Source: Skermanella aerolata KACC 11604
GTDB taxonomy: Bacteria > Pseudomonadota > Alphaproteobacteria > Azospirillales > Azospirillaceae
Direction of reading: 5' to 3'
Assembly (NCBI RefSeq): GCF_000936425.1
Contig: NZ_AVFK01000023.1
Coordinates: 62,001-126,000, forward strand
DNA: 64,000 bases
A program made the translations under genes and the position numbers. Numbering within the stretch: position 1 is the first letter of the stretch; each line of letters begins with the position of its first letter. The notes under the pieces were generated by a model. It saw only the letters and a program-made list of their open reading frames with translations, did not search any database and was not told where the DNA came from. This document shows, one piece after another, positions 9,649 through 17,136 of this stretch.

Positions 9649-10730
9649 GCCCCGCTCCCCTGCCTGATCGTGACCTTCTGTCCCGGCCTGAGCTTCTGGC
9701 TGCCGCCGATCACGACCGTTTCGCCGGTATCGAGCCCGCTTGTTACGGTAACCGTTCCCGTATCGTACTGAAGGACGGACACCGGCCGCAGGCTGACCGT
9801 ATCCTGCGGCTGATCGACGACCCAGACCGCCGGCTCGCCCGCCGCCGTCTGGAACAGGGCGGAGGACGGGAGATTGATGACCGACTGCGTCGGCAGTTTG
9901 GCCCGCCCGACGACCGACGATCCCAGCAGGAAAGCCGGAGGCGGATCGGTCAGTGCGACCTTGACCGTGTAGGTCCTGGTAACCGGATCGACCCCTGGCG
10001 AAACCTCGCGAATGGTACCGTCGGCGATAAGGTTCTGGTCGCTGACAAGGCGGACTTCCACTTGCGGCAGGTCCGCCTGTCTCCCGTCGATCCGGAGACC
10101 GGCTCCCGGAACCTGGAACACGGCTTCCCGCTCGTTCGGGTCGGCCAGCCGCACCACCATCTGGCCGGACGCCACCACTTGCCCCGGCTCCGCCGCCTTG
10201 GCCGTGATGACCCCGGCGCGGTCGGCACGCAGCTCGGTGTAGGACAACGTGTCCTGGGCCGAATTCAGCTTTGCCTCGGCTCCGGCCAGTTCGGCCTGTG
10301 CCTGGGCATAGCGCCGCTGGGCATTGTCGTACTGGATCCTTGTCGTATAGCCATCGGCGAGAAGTTTGCGCTGGCGCTCCGCCTGCGTCCGGCTCTGCTC
10401 GATCGATGCTTGTGCCGCCGCAAGATCGGACTGGGCGGCTTGCAGGGCATTCAGCTGGTCCTGGTTGTCCAGCCGGGCGAGCAGATCGCCCTCGGCAACC
10501 TTATCTCCAACGTCCACGGGGCGTTCGGTGACCTTGCCTCCCACGCGGAATCCCAGATTGCTTTCACGGCGCGCCCGGATTTCGCCCGTTAGGGCAGTCG
10601 TCCGGTCGAACTGCGTCATCTGCACCGCCAAGGCACGGACGAGCGTCGACTCGGCGGGCGGAGGTGCCGGTTGCTCGCAACCCAGAAGCACCAAGGTGCC
10701 CATGATCGCTGTTCTCTTCGTCCATGACAT
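9645..10730 (-). CDS. RND efflux membrane-fusion lipoprotein (first of two)
   Basis: Periplasmic adaptor of HlyD/AcrA type, 361 residues from the ATG at 10730 (AAGGA about 10 nt upstream; an ATG 30 nt further up is less likely). It has a lipobox LLGC close to the N-terminus, lipoyl half-motifs (RARRESNLGFRVGGKV and ADRAGVITAKAAEPGQVV) and a helical hairpin (LAAAQASIEQSRTQAERQRK). Its stop overlaps the start of the next adaptor by 4 nt. It starts 39 nt after ackA, so the efflux genes are probably on the same message as pta-ackA. It may form a mixed hexamer with the second adaptor, as known for paired adaptors in TriABC-like pumps; that is inference. Confidence 0.9.
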   Translation of the reverse strand: MSWTKRTAIMGTLVLLGCEQPAPPPAESTLVRALAVQMTQFDRTTALTGEIRARRESNLGFRVGGKVTERPVDVGDKVAEGDLLARLDNQDQLNALQAAQSDLAAAQASIEQSRTQAERQRKLLADGYTTRIQYDNAQRRYAQAQAELAGAEAKLNSAQDTLSYTELRADRAGVITAKAAEPGQVVASGQMVVRLADPNEREAVFQVPGAGLRIDGRQADLPQVEVRLVSDQNLIADGTIREVSPGVDPVTRTYTVKVALTDPPPAFLLGSSVVGRAKLPTQSVINLPSSALFQTAAGEPAVWVVDQPQDTVSLRPVSVLQYDTGTVTVTSGLDTGETVVIGGSQKLRPGQKVTIRQGSGA

Positions 10731-10769
10731 CTGTCGGAGTCCTTCTTGGAACCAGCTCAACGGACTTGC

Positions 10770-11978
10770 TCAGCGGCGCTGCCTTCTGAAGATTTCCAGG
10801 GTATGGTGCGCGATCATGCGCTCCTCGTCGGTCGGGATGACATAAACCCTGACCCGGCTGGCCGGAGACGAAATCAGGCGTGCGCCTGCCGCATCCGTCG
10901 CCGCGTTTGCCGTCTTATCCAGGTCGATGCCAAGCCAGCGGGCTTGCCGACAGATCCGCGCCCGGATCACGGGGGAGTTTTCTCCGATGCCGGCCGTGAA
11001 AACGATGGCGTCCAGGCCCTCGATCGCGGCGGTCAGCGAGCCGAGGGCAAGGCCGGCCCGATAGACAAAGTAATCCAGAGCCAGCTTGGCGCGCGGATCG
11101 TCGCTGGCGAGCAGGTCACGGACGTCGTTGCTGATGCCGGACAGTCCCTTGAGCCCGCAGTCGTGATAGAGCAGGTGCTGGACGGCATCGGCAGTCATGC
11201 CCTTGTGCGTGATCAGGTGGAGGATGACGCCGGCATCGAGCTGGCCGGGGCGAGTGCCCATGGGCAGGCCGTCCAGCGCCGTGAAGCCCATCGTGCTGTC
11301 GAGGCTCCGGCCGTCGCGGATCGCGCACATGCTGGCGCCGCTGCCCAGATGCGCCACCACGATGCGGCCACCGGCGACCTCGGACGCCACGATGGGCAGC
11401 GATCGCGTGATGTACTCGTAGCTCAGGCCGTGGAAGCCATACCGGCGGATGCCTTCCAGGTAGAGCTGTTCGGGAATGGCGTAGCGATCGGCTACGTCCG
11501 GGTGTCCCCGGTGAAAGGCGGTGTCGAAGCAGGCGACCTGCAAGACACCCGGCTGCGTCGCACGGATCGCCCGGATCGGCAGAAGGTTGTTCGGCTGGTG
11601 CAGCGGCGCCAGCGGTACCAGGACCTCCAGCTTGGCAAGCACGTCATCATCGACGGCCACATGCGTGTCGTAGTCGGGACCGCCATGAACGACACGGTGT
11701 CCGATGGCGACCGGGAATGCCCCGTCGTGCCAAGCCCGCAGCCAGCTTGCCAATTGGCCGAGTGCCGCCCGCGCGTCTGGTAGGTCGGCGACGGCGAAGA
11801 TCCTGTGCGTGACGATCTCCCCTTGCTTGTTCCTGGCGATCAGGCTGGGGTGGGAGCCGATGCCCTCGATCTGTCCTTTCAGGCTCAGAGTGAGTTCGCC
11901 GGCGCCATCGGCGATCTCGAAGAGCTGGAACTTGATGCTCGATGAGCCGGCATTGATGACGAGGATGGTGTCCGGCAT
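10770..11978 (-). CDS. ackA: Acetate kinase
   Basis: ATP:acetate phosphotransferase of the ASKHA fold that makes ATP from acetyl phosphate during overflow or fermentative metabolism, or activates acetate in reverse. The 402-residue length is normal. Signatures seen: the N-terminal phosphate loop ILVINAGSSSIKF, the family motif YGFHGLSYEYI, VVAHLGSGASMCAI, and TAGIGENSPVIRARIC near the C-terminus. It lies 4 nt after pta and 39 nt before the efflux adaptors. The pta-ackA pairing gives substrate-level phosphorylation from acetyl-CoA. Butyrate kinase is unlikely given the YGFHG context. Confidence 0.95.
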   Translation of the reverse strand: MPDTILVINAGSSSIKFQLFEIADGAGELTLSLKGQIEGIGSHPSLIARNKQGEIVTHRIFAVADLPDARAALGQLASWLRAWHDGAFPVAIGHRVVHGGPDYDTHVAVDDDVLAKLEVLVPLAPLHQPNNLLPIRAIRATQPGVLQVACFDTAFHRGHPDVADRYAIPEQLYLEGIRRYGFHGLSYEYITRSLPIVASEVAGGRIVVAHLGSGASMCAIRDGRSLDSTMGFTALDGLPMGTRPGQLDAGVILHLITHKGMTADAVQHLLYHDCGLKGLSGISNDVRDLLASDDPRAKLALDYFVYRAGLALGSLTAAIEGLDAIVFTAGIGENSPVIRARICRQARWLGIDLDKTANAATDAAGARLISSPASRVRVYVIPTDEERMIAHHTLEIFRRQRR

Positions 11979-11982
11979 CGCA

Positions 11983-12993
11983 TCAGCCCTTTATCGGGTT
12001 TTCAAGGCGGCTGCGATGGGCGTAGAGGGCGGCAACGGCGCAGGACGCCATGCGTGTCATTACACTGTCGGCCCGGCTCGTCAGGATTATCGGCACGCGC
12101 GCCCCCAGGACGATGCCGGCGGCATCGGCGTTGGCCAGGAAGGTCAGGTTCTTCGCCAGCATGTTGCCGGCTTCCAGGTTGGGAACCACCAGGATGTCGG
12201 CATGACCCGCCACGGGAGAGTCGATACCCTTGATCCGCGCCGCCTCCTCGCTGATGGCGTTGTCGAGCGCCAGCGGCCCGTCCAGCACCCCGCCCGTGAT
12301 CTGGCCGCGTTCGGCCATCTTGCACAGCGCCGCCGCCTCGATGGTCGAAGGGATCTTCGGGTTGACCGTCTCGACGGCCGACAGGATAGCCACCTTGGGG
12401 TTCTCGATGCCGAGCGCCCGGGCAAGGTCGATGGCGTTCTGAATTATATCGACCTTGTCTTCCAGCGTCGGCTGGATATTGATCGCCGCGTCGGTGATGA
12501 CGAGCGGCTTGGGATATGTCGGCACGTCCATGATGAAGGCGTGGCTGACCCGCCGACCGGTGCGCAAGCCGGTGTCCCGCTTCATGACCTCGCTCATTAG
12601 CTCGTCGGTGTGCAGGCTGCCCTTCATCAGCAGCTCGGCCCGTCCGGTTCGCACCAGAAACACCGCCTCCTCGGCGGCGCCATGACTGTGCGGCGCATCG
12701 ACGATCTCGTAGCGGGCGATGTTCAGCCCGGCCTTTTCGGCCGTGGCCCGGATCTTTACGGCAGGACCGGTCAGGATCGGTACGATGATGCCGGCCTCGG
12801 CCGCCTCGACCGCGGCGCGGAGCGAGGCATCGTCGCAGGGATGCGCAACCGCGGTTGGGATCGCCGGGTTTTCGCGGGTCAGGGCGATCAGGCGTTCGTA
12901 CTTGTCATGGCGGCGGGCTGGTAAGCTGGCGTGAATGTTCACGTTGACCGGCGTGTTCACGCTGGCCGGCGATGCGTCGTCGCTCTGTTTCAT
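11983..12993 (-). CDS. pta: Phosphate acetyltransferase (short Pta type)
   Basis: Converts acetyl-CoA and phosphate to acetyl phosphate, the substrate of the adjacent ackA. The 336-residue length corresponds to the catalytic PTA_PTB domain alone, without the regulatory N-terminal domain of enterobacterial Pta. In alphaproteobacteria this short form is often annotated with the 'bifunctional enoyl-CoA hydratase/phosphate acetyltransferase' family, but no hot-dog hydratase domain is visible here. Recognisable parts are the segment MKGSLHTDELMSEVMKRDTG, the strand HAFIMDVPTYPKPLVITD and the C-terminal segment VPNLEAGNMLAKNLTFLANA. The first 25 or so residues are a variable extension. Phosphate butyryltransferase remains a weaker alternative; pairing with ackA supports acetyl-CoA. 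Confidence 0.9.
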   Translation of the reverse strand: MKQSDDASPASVNTPVNVNIHASLPARRHDKYERLIALTRENPAIPTAVAHPCDDASLRAAVEAAEAGIIVPILTGPAVKIRATAEKAGLNIARYEIVDAPHSHGAAEEAVFLVRTGRAELLMKGSLHTDELMSEVMKRDTGLRTGRRVSHAFIMDVPTYPKPLVITDAAINIQPTLEDKVDIIQNAIDLARALGIENPKVAILSAVETVNPKIPSTIEAAALCKMAERGQITGGVLDGPLALDNAISEEAARIKGIDSPVAGHADILVVPNLEAGNMLAKNLTFLANADAAGIVLGARVPIILTSRADSVMTRMASCAVAALYAHRSRLENPIKG

Positions 12994-13050
12994 TCCTCGG
13001 GGCCTTCCTTGGCGGACGGCGGCGGCCAGGACCGGCTGCCGCCGCCAGCG

Positions 13051-13503
13051 TTACCAGTACAGGATCATGCCGACATCGCCGGGCATGCCGTTGGGGTAGT
13101 TCAGGATCTGAGCCCTCAGCTTATATCCGAGCGGACGCAGATTTTGGTCCCAGGCATCGTAGGCTTCCTTGGCGAAACCGGTCAGCGTTTCGGGCCAGTT
13201 CGGTTCGAAGTTGTTGATCGCCCGTCCGCTGTCCGTACAGAACTCGCTGGAGAAACGCATGACCTGGATTTCCTTCTCACCGCGCTCGGCCGCCCTGCGT
13301 ACCGCTGCGGTGACCCGCGCCTTGGCTTCCGGGTGGACATGCTGGTTCATGAAGGCCTGGTAGACATCCTTCTGCTCCGATTCGACTTTCTTCTGGTGCT
13401 CGAGCGCCTTGCGCAGCTCGGCCATTTCCTTGTCTTCGGTGATCTTGCGCAATTCGTCGGGCGTGATCAGTCCTTCGAATTTTTCTGAGCTGGCTTCGGT
13501 CAT
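13051..13503 (-). CDS. Conserved charged helical protein of unknown function
   Basis: A 150-residue soluble protein with no signal peptide or membrane segment. The N-terminal half is highly charged and helix-prone (EDKEMAELRKALEHQKKVES, EAKARVTAAVRRAAERGEKE). The C-terminal half has more aromatic and glycine residues and ends GDVGMILYW. I do not recognise a named domain. It lies 24 nt after the DUF3141 gene and 57 nt before pta, all in one direction. The position beside a PhaC-like protein suggests a granule- or polymer-associated helper, as phasins are, but the sequence does not show a phasin motif, so this is only a guess from context. Confidence 0.75.
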   Translation of the reverse strand: MTEASSEKFEGLITPDELRKITEDKEMAELRKALEHQKKVESEQKDVYQAFMNQHVHPEAKARVTAAVRRAAERGEKEIQVMRFSSEFCTDSGRAINNFEPNWPETLTGFAKEAYDAWDQNLRPLGYKLRAQILNYPNGMPGDVGMILYW

Positions 13504-13527
13504 GGATTCACTCCCAGTTTGATGAAA

Positions 13528-15801
13528 TCAGCCGGCTTGGCGGTGAGTGGCCCGGCCGGCCGGCTCCGTTTCCAAGTTCAGCAGCAGCTTGATCTGATGG
13601 AGCCGGGCGAGTTCGTCCGGATGCGGCGTGCCGTGCACGTCAAGAAGCTGCTGCGCCGCCTCGACCACGGATCGGCGGTCCTGCTCCGCCGGCACCAGCT
13701 TGGGCAGGGCCGCCACGGCGCGTTCCCGGTCCAGTTCCATCAGGAAGACCTGTTCCTTCAGAATTTGGCGGAACCGGTCCAACGATATCCGCTTCTCATC
13801 CCGGCGCTCCTTGCCGATCCTGCGAAGCATCTGAAAACCGCGCTCGTCGATCGGACCCCCACTCTCGCGGACCTGGATCAAGATGCGGACCAGCGCTTCC
13901 ACGCTGCCGCCCTCCGCGACCCGCGACGTGATCTCTTCAAGCCGCCTCCGCACCAGCGCCTCGAAGGCTTCGTCCCTGACCCGCCGTGGGCGCGCCTCCG
14001 CACCCGGCCTGTGCAGGCCGACGAGCGCTTGCAGCACCGGCGATCCGTAGGTGTTCATGAAGAACGCCTCGTACGTGGCGTCGCGCATATCGCGCCAGGT
14101 ATCCAGGGCCTGGACGATCCGTTCGGAAGCCTGGTTCTGGCCCTTCAGGTATGGATTGTCATCCGGGGCCGGACGCCGGGTTTGCCGTACGCTCTCGGCC
14201 ATCGCCTTGACCACCTGCATGGCCGGATTGAGGTCGGACAGCATGTAGTACTTGGACCGGTGAGAGCTCATGCGCCGCATGGCCTGAGCGCCGGCTTCCG
14301 TGGTCATGGCGCGGACCCAGGGCCGCAGGAACAGGTCGTACAGACCGAGACTGATGTCAGATATCCGGGCTACGGTGGCAAAACGCAGGTCATCCTGCGT
14401 GTCGTTGACCCCGAACGCGCGGATGTCGTCAAGCGTACGGGGCTCGAAACGGGTGACGTAGTTGCCGACGATCAGATCGCCCTCGACGGTGTCCGGCCCC
14501 TTGGGCTCGATGATCAATTCATAGAGGCCGGGCGGCAGCAGGTCGACCAGATCGATGTTCTCGACAAACTCCGCTGTTTCCTTCCGGGCGATCTTGCCGG
14601 ACACGAAAATGCCGAGATGCCCGATGTCGTGATGCAAATTGTAGATGATGGTCTGCTCGCGGGAGCGGATATCGTCGACGCTGTCGTACAGATCGAGGAT
14701 CCAGCCGAGCGCCTGCTGCGGCGGCGTGATGTTGTCGCCGAACGAGGCGAATACCAGGATCGGCGACCGGATGTTGCGGAGATCCACCCGCTGCCCTTCC
14801 TTGGTCACGATCTGGCCGGTGGACAGCTTGTTTCCGACGAACAACTCGTCGGTGATCGCCTGTATCTCCTCCCCATTCAACAGGAAGAAGCCGCTCCACC
14901 ATTTCTCGAATTCCAGGTAGCGCTGTTCTTCGGTGTCGATCTTTGAATAAAGGTTGTACGGCTTGCTCCAGTAGGTATGGCTGGGATTGAGACGCTCAAA
15001 GTTGGATACCAGAAGGGAGCCGTCGAAGCGGCCATTCCCCAGATCGCTGGAAAGCGCGGTCATCCAAGTGCCGCCGGACAGTCCCCCTGTGTAGCGCATC
15101 GGGTTCTGCCCCTTGACCCCGGCCCAATACGACAGGGGCGAGCCGGCGATGATCATCGGCCCCATCAGATCGGGATGGAGGGCGCCCATCGCCATCATGG
15201 CCCAGCCCGCCTGGCAGTTGGCGATGACGCAGGGCTTGCCCTCGGCGTCGAGGTGCATCGCATGCACCCGCTCGATGAAGGCAGCTTCGGCGGACGCTAC
15301 ATCGCCCAGCGTCTGGCCGGGAACCGGCTCGGGCAGGAAGCTTATGAAGTAGCAGGGATGGCCCGCCTCCAGGGCATTGCCGATCTGGCTGTCCGGCTTG
15401 AAGCCACCGATGCCGGGACCGTGGCCCGCCCGAGGATCGACGACGACGAAGGGGCGCTTCGCCGGATCGATCCGTACACCGGATTCCGGGTTGGGAAGGA
15501 TGCGCAGCAGCATGTAGTTGCAGGGCCGCTCCAGCGTTCTTCCATCGATCACGACTTCATTGCGGAACGACAGGACCGGGGGTTCTCCAGCTTCGGCATG
15601 TTCGATCGCCTGGTTGCCGCGTTTACGCATGACGTCCCAAAACAGGACGGTCCGTTGAAAAGAGTCTGTCCAGTATTCGAGGATGCTGCTGAAAGGGTTA
15701 AGCGGAAAAAAGAGCTCGAATACCGGTTTCGCCGATCTGTCCGGCATCGCGGGCCCTGGAGACCTTGAAAGGCTTGTCAATCTTGTCGGGCGTTGAGGCA
15801 T
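13528..15801 (-). CDS. DUF3141 protein, PHA-synthase-like alpha/beta hydrolase
   Basis: A 757-residue cytoplasmic protein of the DUF3141 family, related to polyhydroxyalkanoate synthase (PhaC) and often annotated as such. It shows the N-terminal PhaC-like stretch (YWTDSFQRTVLFWDVMRKRG) and an alpha/beta-hydrolase core. A putative triad is visible by order and spacing: Cys196 in VIANCQAGW (PhaC-like nucleophile elbow with Cys instead of Ser), Asp356 in FASFGDNITPP, and His395 in HHDIGHLGIF. The C-terminal about 250 residues are a helical extension not found in PhaC. The ATG at 15801 is preceded by AGGGAG at 6-7 nt. It is the first gene of the minus-strand run leading into pta-ackA. The polymerase activity has not been shown for this family. 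Confidence 0.85.
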   Translation of the reverse strand: MPQRPTRLTSLSRSPGPAMPDRSAKPVFELFFPLNPFSSILEYWTDSFQRTVLFWDVMRKRGNQAIEHAEAGEPPVLSFRNEVVIDGRTLERPCNYMLLRILPNPESGVRIDPAKRPFVVVDPRAGHGPGIGGFKPDSQIGNALEAGHPCYFISFLPEPVPGQTLGDVASAEAAFIERVHAMHLDAEGKPCVIANCQAGWAMMAMGALHPDLMGPMIIAGSPLSYWAGVKGQNPMRYTGGLSGGTWMTALSSDLGNGRFDGSLLVSNFERLNPSHTYWSKPYNLYSKIDTEEQRYLEFEKWWSGFFLLNGEEIQAITDELFVGNKLSTGQIVTKEGQRVDLRNIRSPILVFASFGDNITPPQQALGWILDLYDSVDDIRSREQTIIYNLHHDIGHLGIFVSGKIARKETAEFVENIDLVDLLPPGLYELIIEPKGPDTVEGDLIVGNYVTRFEPRTLDDIRAFGVNDTQDDLRFATVARISDISLGLYDLFLRPWVRAMTTEAGAQAMRRMSSHRSKYYMLSDLNPAMQVVKAMAESVRQTRRPAPDDNPYLKGQNQASERIVQALDTWRDMRDATYEAFFMNTYGSPVLQALVGLHRPGAEARPRRVRDEAFEALVRRRLEEITSRVAEGGSVEALVRILIQVRESGGPIDERGFQMLRRIGKERRDEKRISLDRFRQILKEQVFLMELDRERAVAALPKLVPAEQDRRSVVEAAQQLLDVHGTPHPDELARLHQIKLLLNLETEPAGRATHRQAG

Positions 15802-15815
15802 CTAGAACTCCCTGG

Positions 15816-15847
15816 CGTTCATCCTCGATCACGTTCATCCTCGATCA
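15816..15847. repeat. Perfect 16-bp tandem duplication in the leader of the long operon
   Basis: The unit CGTTCATCCTCGATCA occurs twice head to tail (15816-15831 and 15832-15847), 15 nt upstream of the DUF3141 start codon. It therefore lies in the 5' leader of the first gene of the minus-strand run. It may be a recent slippage duplication or a paired protein/RNA site; the sequence alone does not decide. Confidence 0.85.
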
Positions 15848-15923
15848 CGGGCGTCGAGTCATTTCCGGCATTATTCATAAAAGAGTGGATTTCGATAATA
15901 AGGACGAAGCTCGTCCCTTGTTT

Positions 15924-16019
15924 CTAAATTTGAAACTGAGCCTCAGCAGAAGCTGACGGCACTGTGAACGCCACCAAGGTTAGCGCACCGCTGAACATGA
16001 GCGTGGGATTGGCCTTCAT
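15924..16019 (-). CDS. Possible small secreted peptide (31 residues)
   Basis: A short minus-strand frame encodes MKANPTLMFSGALTLVAF followed by TVPSASAEAQFQI and a stop. It looks like a complete Sec signal peptide with an AxA cleavage site (SASA), leaving only a few mature residues. AGGAG lies 8 nt before the ATG at 16019, which is why this start is preferred over in-frame ATG/GTG codons just upstream. No family is recognised. It could be a genuine micro-protein or the remnant of a secreted gene cut down by a stop codon. Its position 120 nt upstream of the DUF3141 gene, same strand, would put it at the head of that transcript. Confidence 0.35.
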   Translation of the reverse strand: MKANPTLMFSGALTLVAFTVPSASAEAQFQI

Positions 16020-16196
16020 TATCATCACTCCTGAGAGCTTGGCCACCAGATTGGCGGCAAAGGGCCTATCTCCGGAAAGATCACTTGGCGGCGCCTTTCT
16101 CGGTCTTCGTGGCGCCGCTCTTTTCGGCGCAGGTCATAGTCATGGCAGGTCATAGTCATGACTGACCGCACGACGGATCATAGTGGATGGAAGTCG

Positions 16197-16238
16197 CTGT
16201 TACCTAGCCTGTTACCGTTGCATGCATCGGCTGTTACC
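16197..16238. repeat. Three direct copies of CTGTTACC
   Basis: The octamer CTGTTACC starts at 16197, 16209 and 16231, i.e. at spacings of 12 and 22 bp, roughly one and two helical turns. Direct repeats on one face of the helix in a non-coding region resemble tandem response-regulator sites. No regulator can be assigned. Confidence 0.5.
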
Positions 16239-16544
16239 TGCCCGAACCCTGAGAAGAGGCCGCCCGTACGTGTGCTTGCCCGCCTGTACGGGTCCGTCGA
16301 TTCAGGACGCGGTTCGTGCTGATGCCCACAACAGTCGATAATCGAACAGCGCCTCGTTCGAGGTGAAGCGCAGGTGTTACGGTATCATCATTTCGTAATA
16401 CGTAAGGCGCTCGTATAAATATTCGAATGTCTCCTTAAGACGTCATGAAACTCTCAACAAAGACTCGCCCACGCTGGCTTGGTCTTCTTCATCAAACATG
16501 GTTGAGATGTCGCTTAATAAATCAATCAGTAGCTGGAGGTGAAT

Positions 16545-17006
16545 ATGATCAGATATGGTGTGATCGCAGCGCTTGCCTGCTCTATCATGGCAGCACCGAT
16601 GATAACGGCCATCGGAGCGTCGCCGGTCGTTGCTCAGGAAAACAAGCCCCTACCGGACGCGACCGTCGACTTCACCGGCGGTTCCGCCGCTGTTGGTGTG
16701 GGTTATACCTGGGGAAGCGGGACGCTTCATTTCAAAGGCAAGGATTATCCGTTTTCCGCTTCCGGTTTGACTTTGGCTGACATCGGCGGCGGTTCGAACG
16801 TCGTGAGGGCGGATGTTTACAAGCTCAGCAATGTGGATGATTTCGCAGGCAACTACTCGGCCGCCTCGTCCGGTGCCGCTCTGGTTGGAGGCGGCGGGAT
16901 AGGGTATCTCGAGAATTCCAAAGGTGTCATCGTAAAGGTCACCTCCAGCACCAAAGGTGCCCGCCTGAACCTAGGCGTTGGAGGCGTGGAAGTCGCCTTG
17001 AAATAA
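16545..17006 (+). CDS. Small exported protein, glycine-rich beta fold (EipA/YSC84-like pattern)
   Basis: A 153-residue protein with an N-terminal Sec signal peptide (about residues 1-30, ending near VVAQE). The mature part is glycine-rich and beta-strand-like: VGYTWGSGTLHFKGKDYPF, then a GGGGIGYL turn, and a C-terminal half with VKVTSSTKGARLNLGVGG. The closing pattern (GARLNLGVGGVEV) resembles that of alphaproteobacterial EipA/DUF1134 and YSC84-type proteins, which are periplasmic or lipid-binding; I treat this as a resemblance, not an assignment. The start is the ATG at 16545 with GGAGG 5 nt upstream; a GTG two codons earlier is inside that site. It is probably monocistronic, since the next gene is 130 bp away. 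Confidence 0.75.
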   Translation: MIRYGVIAALACSIMAAPMITAIGASPVVAQENKPLPDATVDFTGGSAAVGVGYTWGSGTLHFKGKDYPFSASGLTLADIGGGSNVVRADVYKLSNVDDFAGNYSAASSGAALVGGGGIGYLENSKGVIVKVTSSTKGARLNLGVGGVEVALK

Positions 17007-17136
17007 TTGAAATCGCTTCGTCGCTGCCCGGCCGATCTTTCCGCGCCAACAGGCGGCGACGAAGTTTTAGCACGATCGACGCCTTCGGCCTGCCCCGCGG
17101 TTTATCAGAGCTGGCTGGATCTCCATCGGGATCAGT

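Larger units (their letters stand above)
15802..16544. other. Gene-poor, AT-richer intergenic region
   Basis: About 740 bp between divergent genes, noticeably richer in A/T than its surroundings. It holds the 16-bp tandem repeat, one possible small secreted peptide (15924-16019), and a 14-bp direct repeat (aggtcatagtcatg at 16131 and a near copy at 16147). It also has three copies of CTGTTACC (16197, 16209, 16231). A TATAAATATT stretch near 16415 could be a -10 region for the gene at 16545, but I cannot pair it with a convincing -35. A 20-residue minus-strand frame (16081-16143, ending in SGATKTEKGAAK) lacks a ribosome site and is not called. Confidence 0.6.

Noticed and set aside
15802-15920. 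FNR/FixK-type box upstream of the long operon
   Set aside because: Searched for because the operon looks anaerobic; no TTGAT-N4-ATCAA-like palindrome was found.
16081-16143. 20-codon minus-strand frame (Lys/Thr/Ala-rich)
   Set aside because: No ribosome site and it sits in a short direct-repeat area; too short to support.
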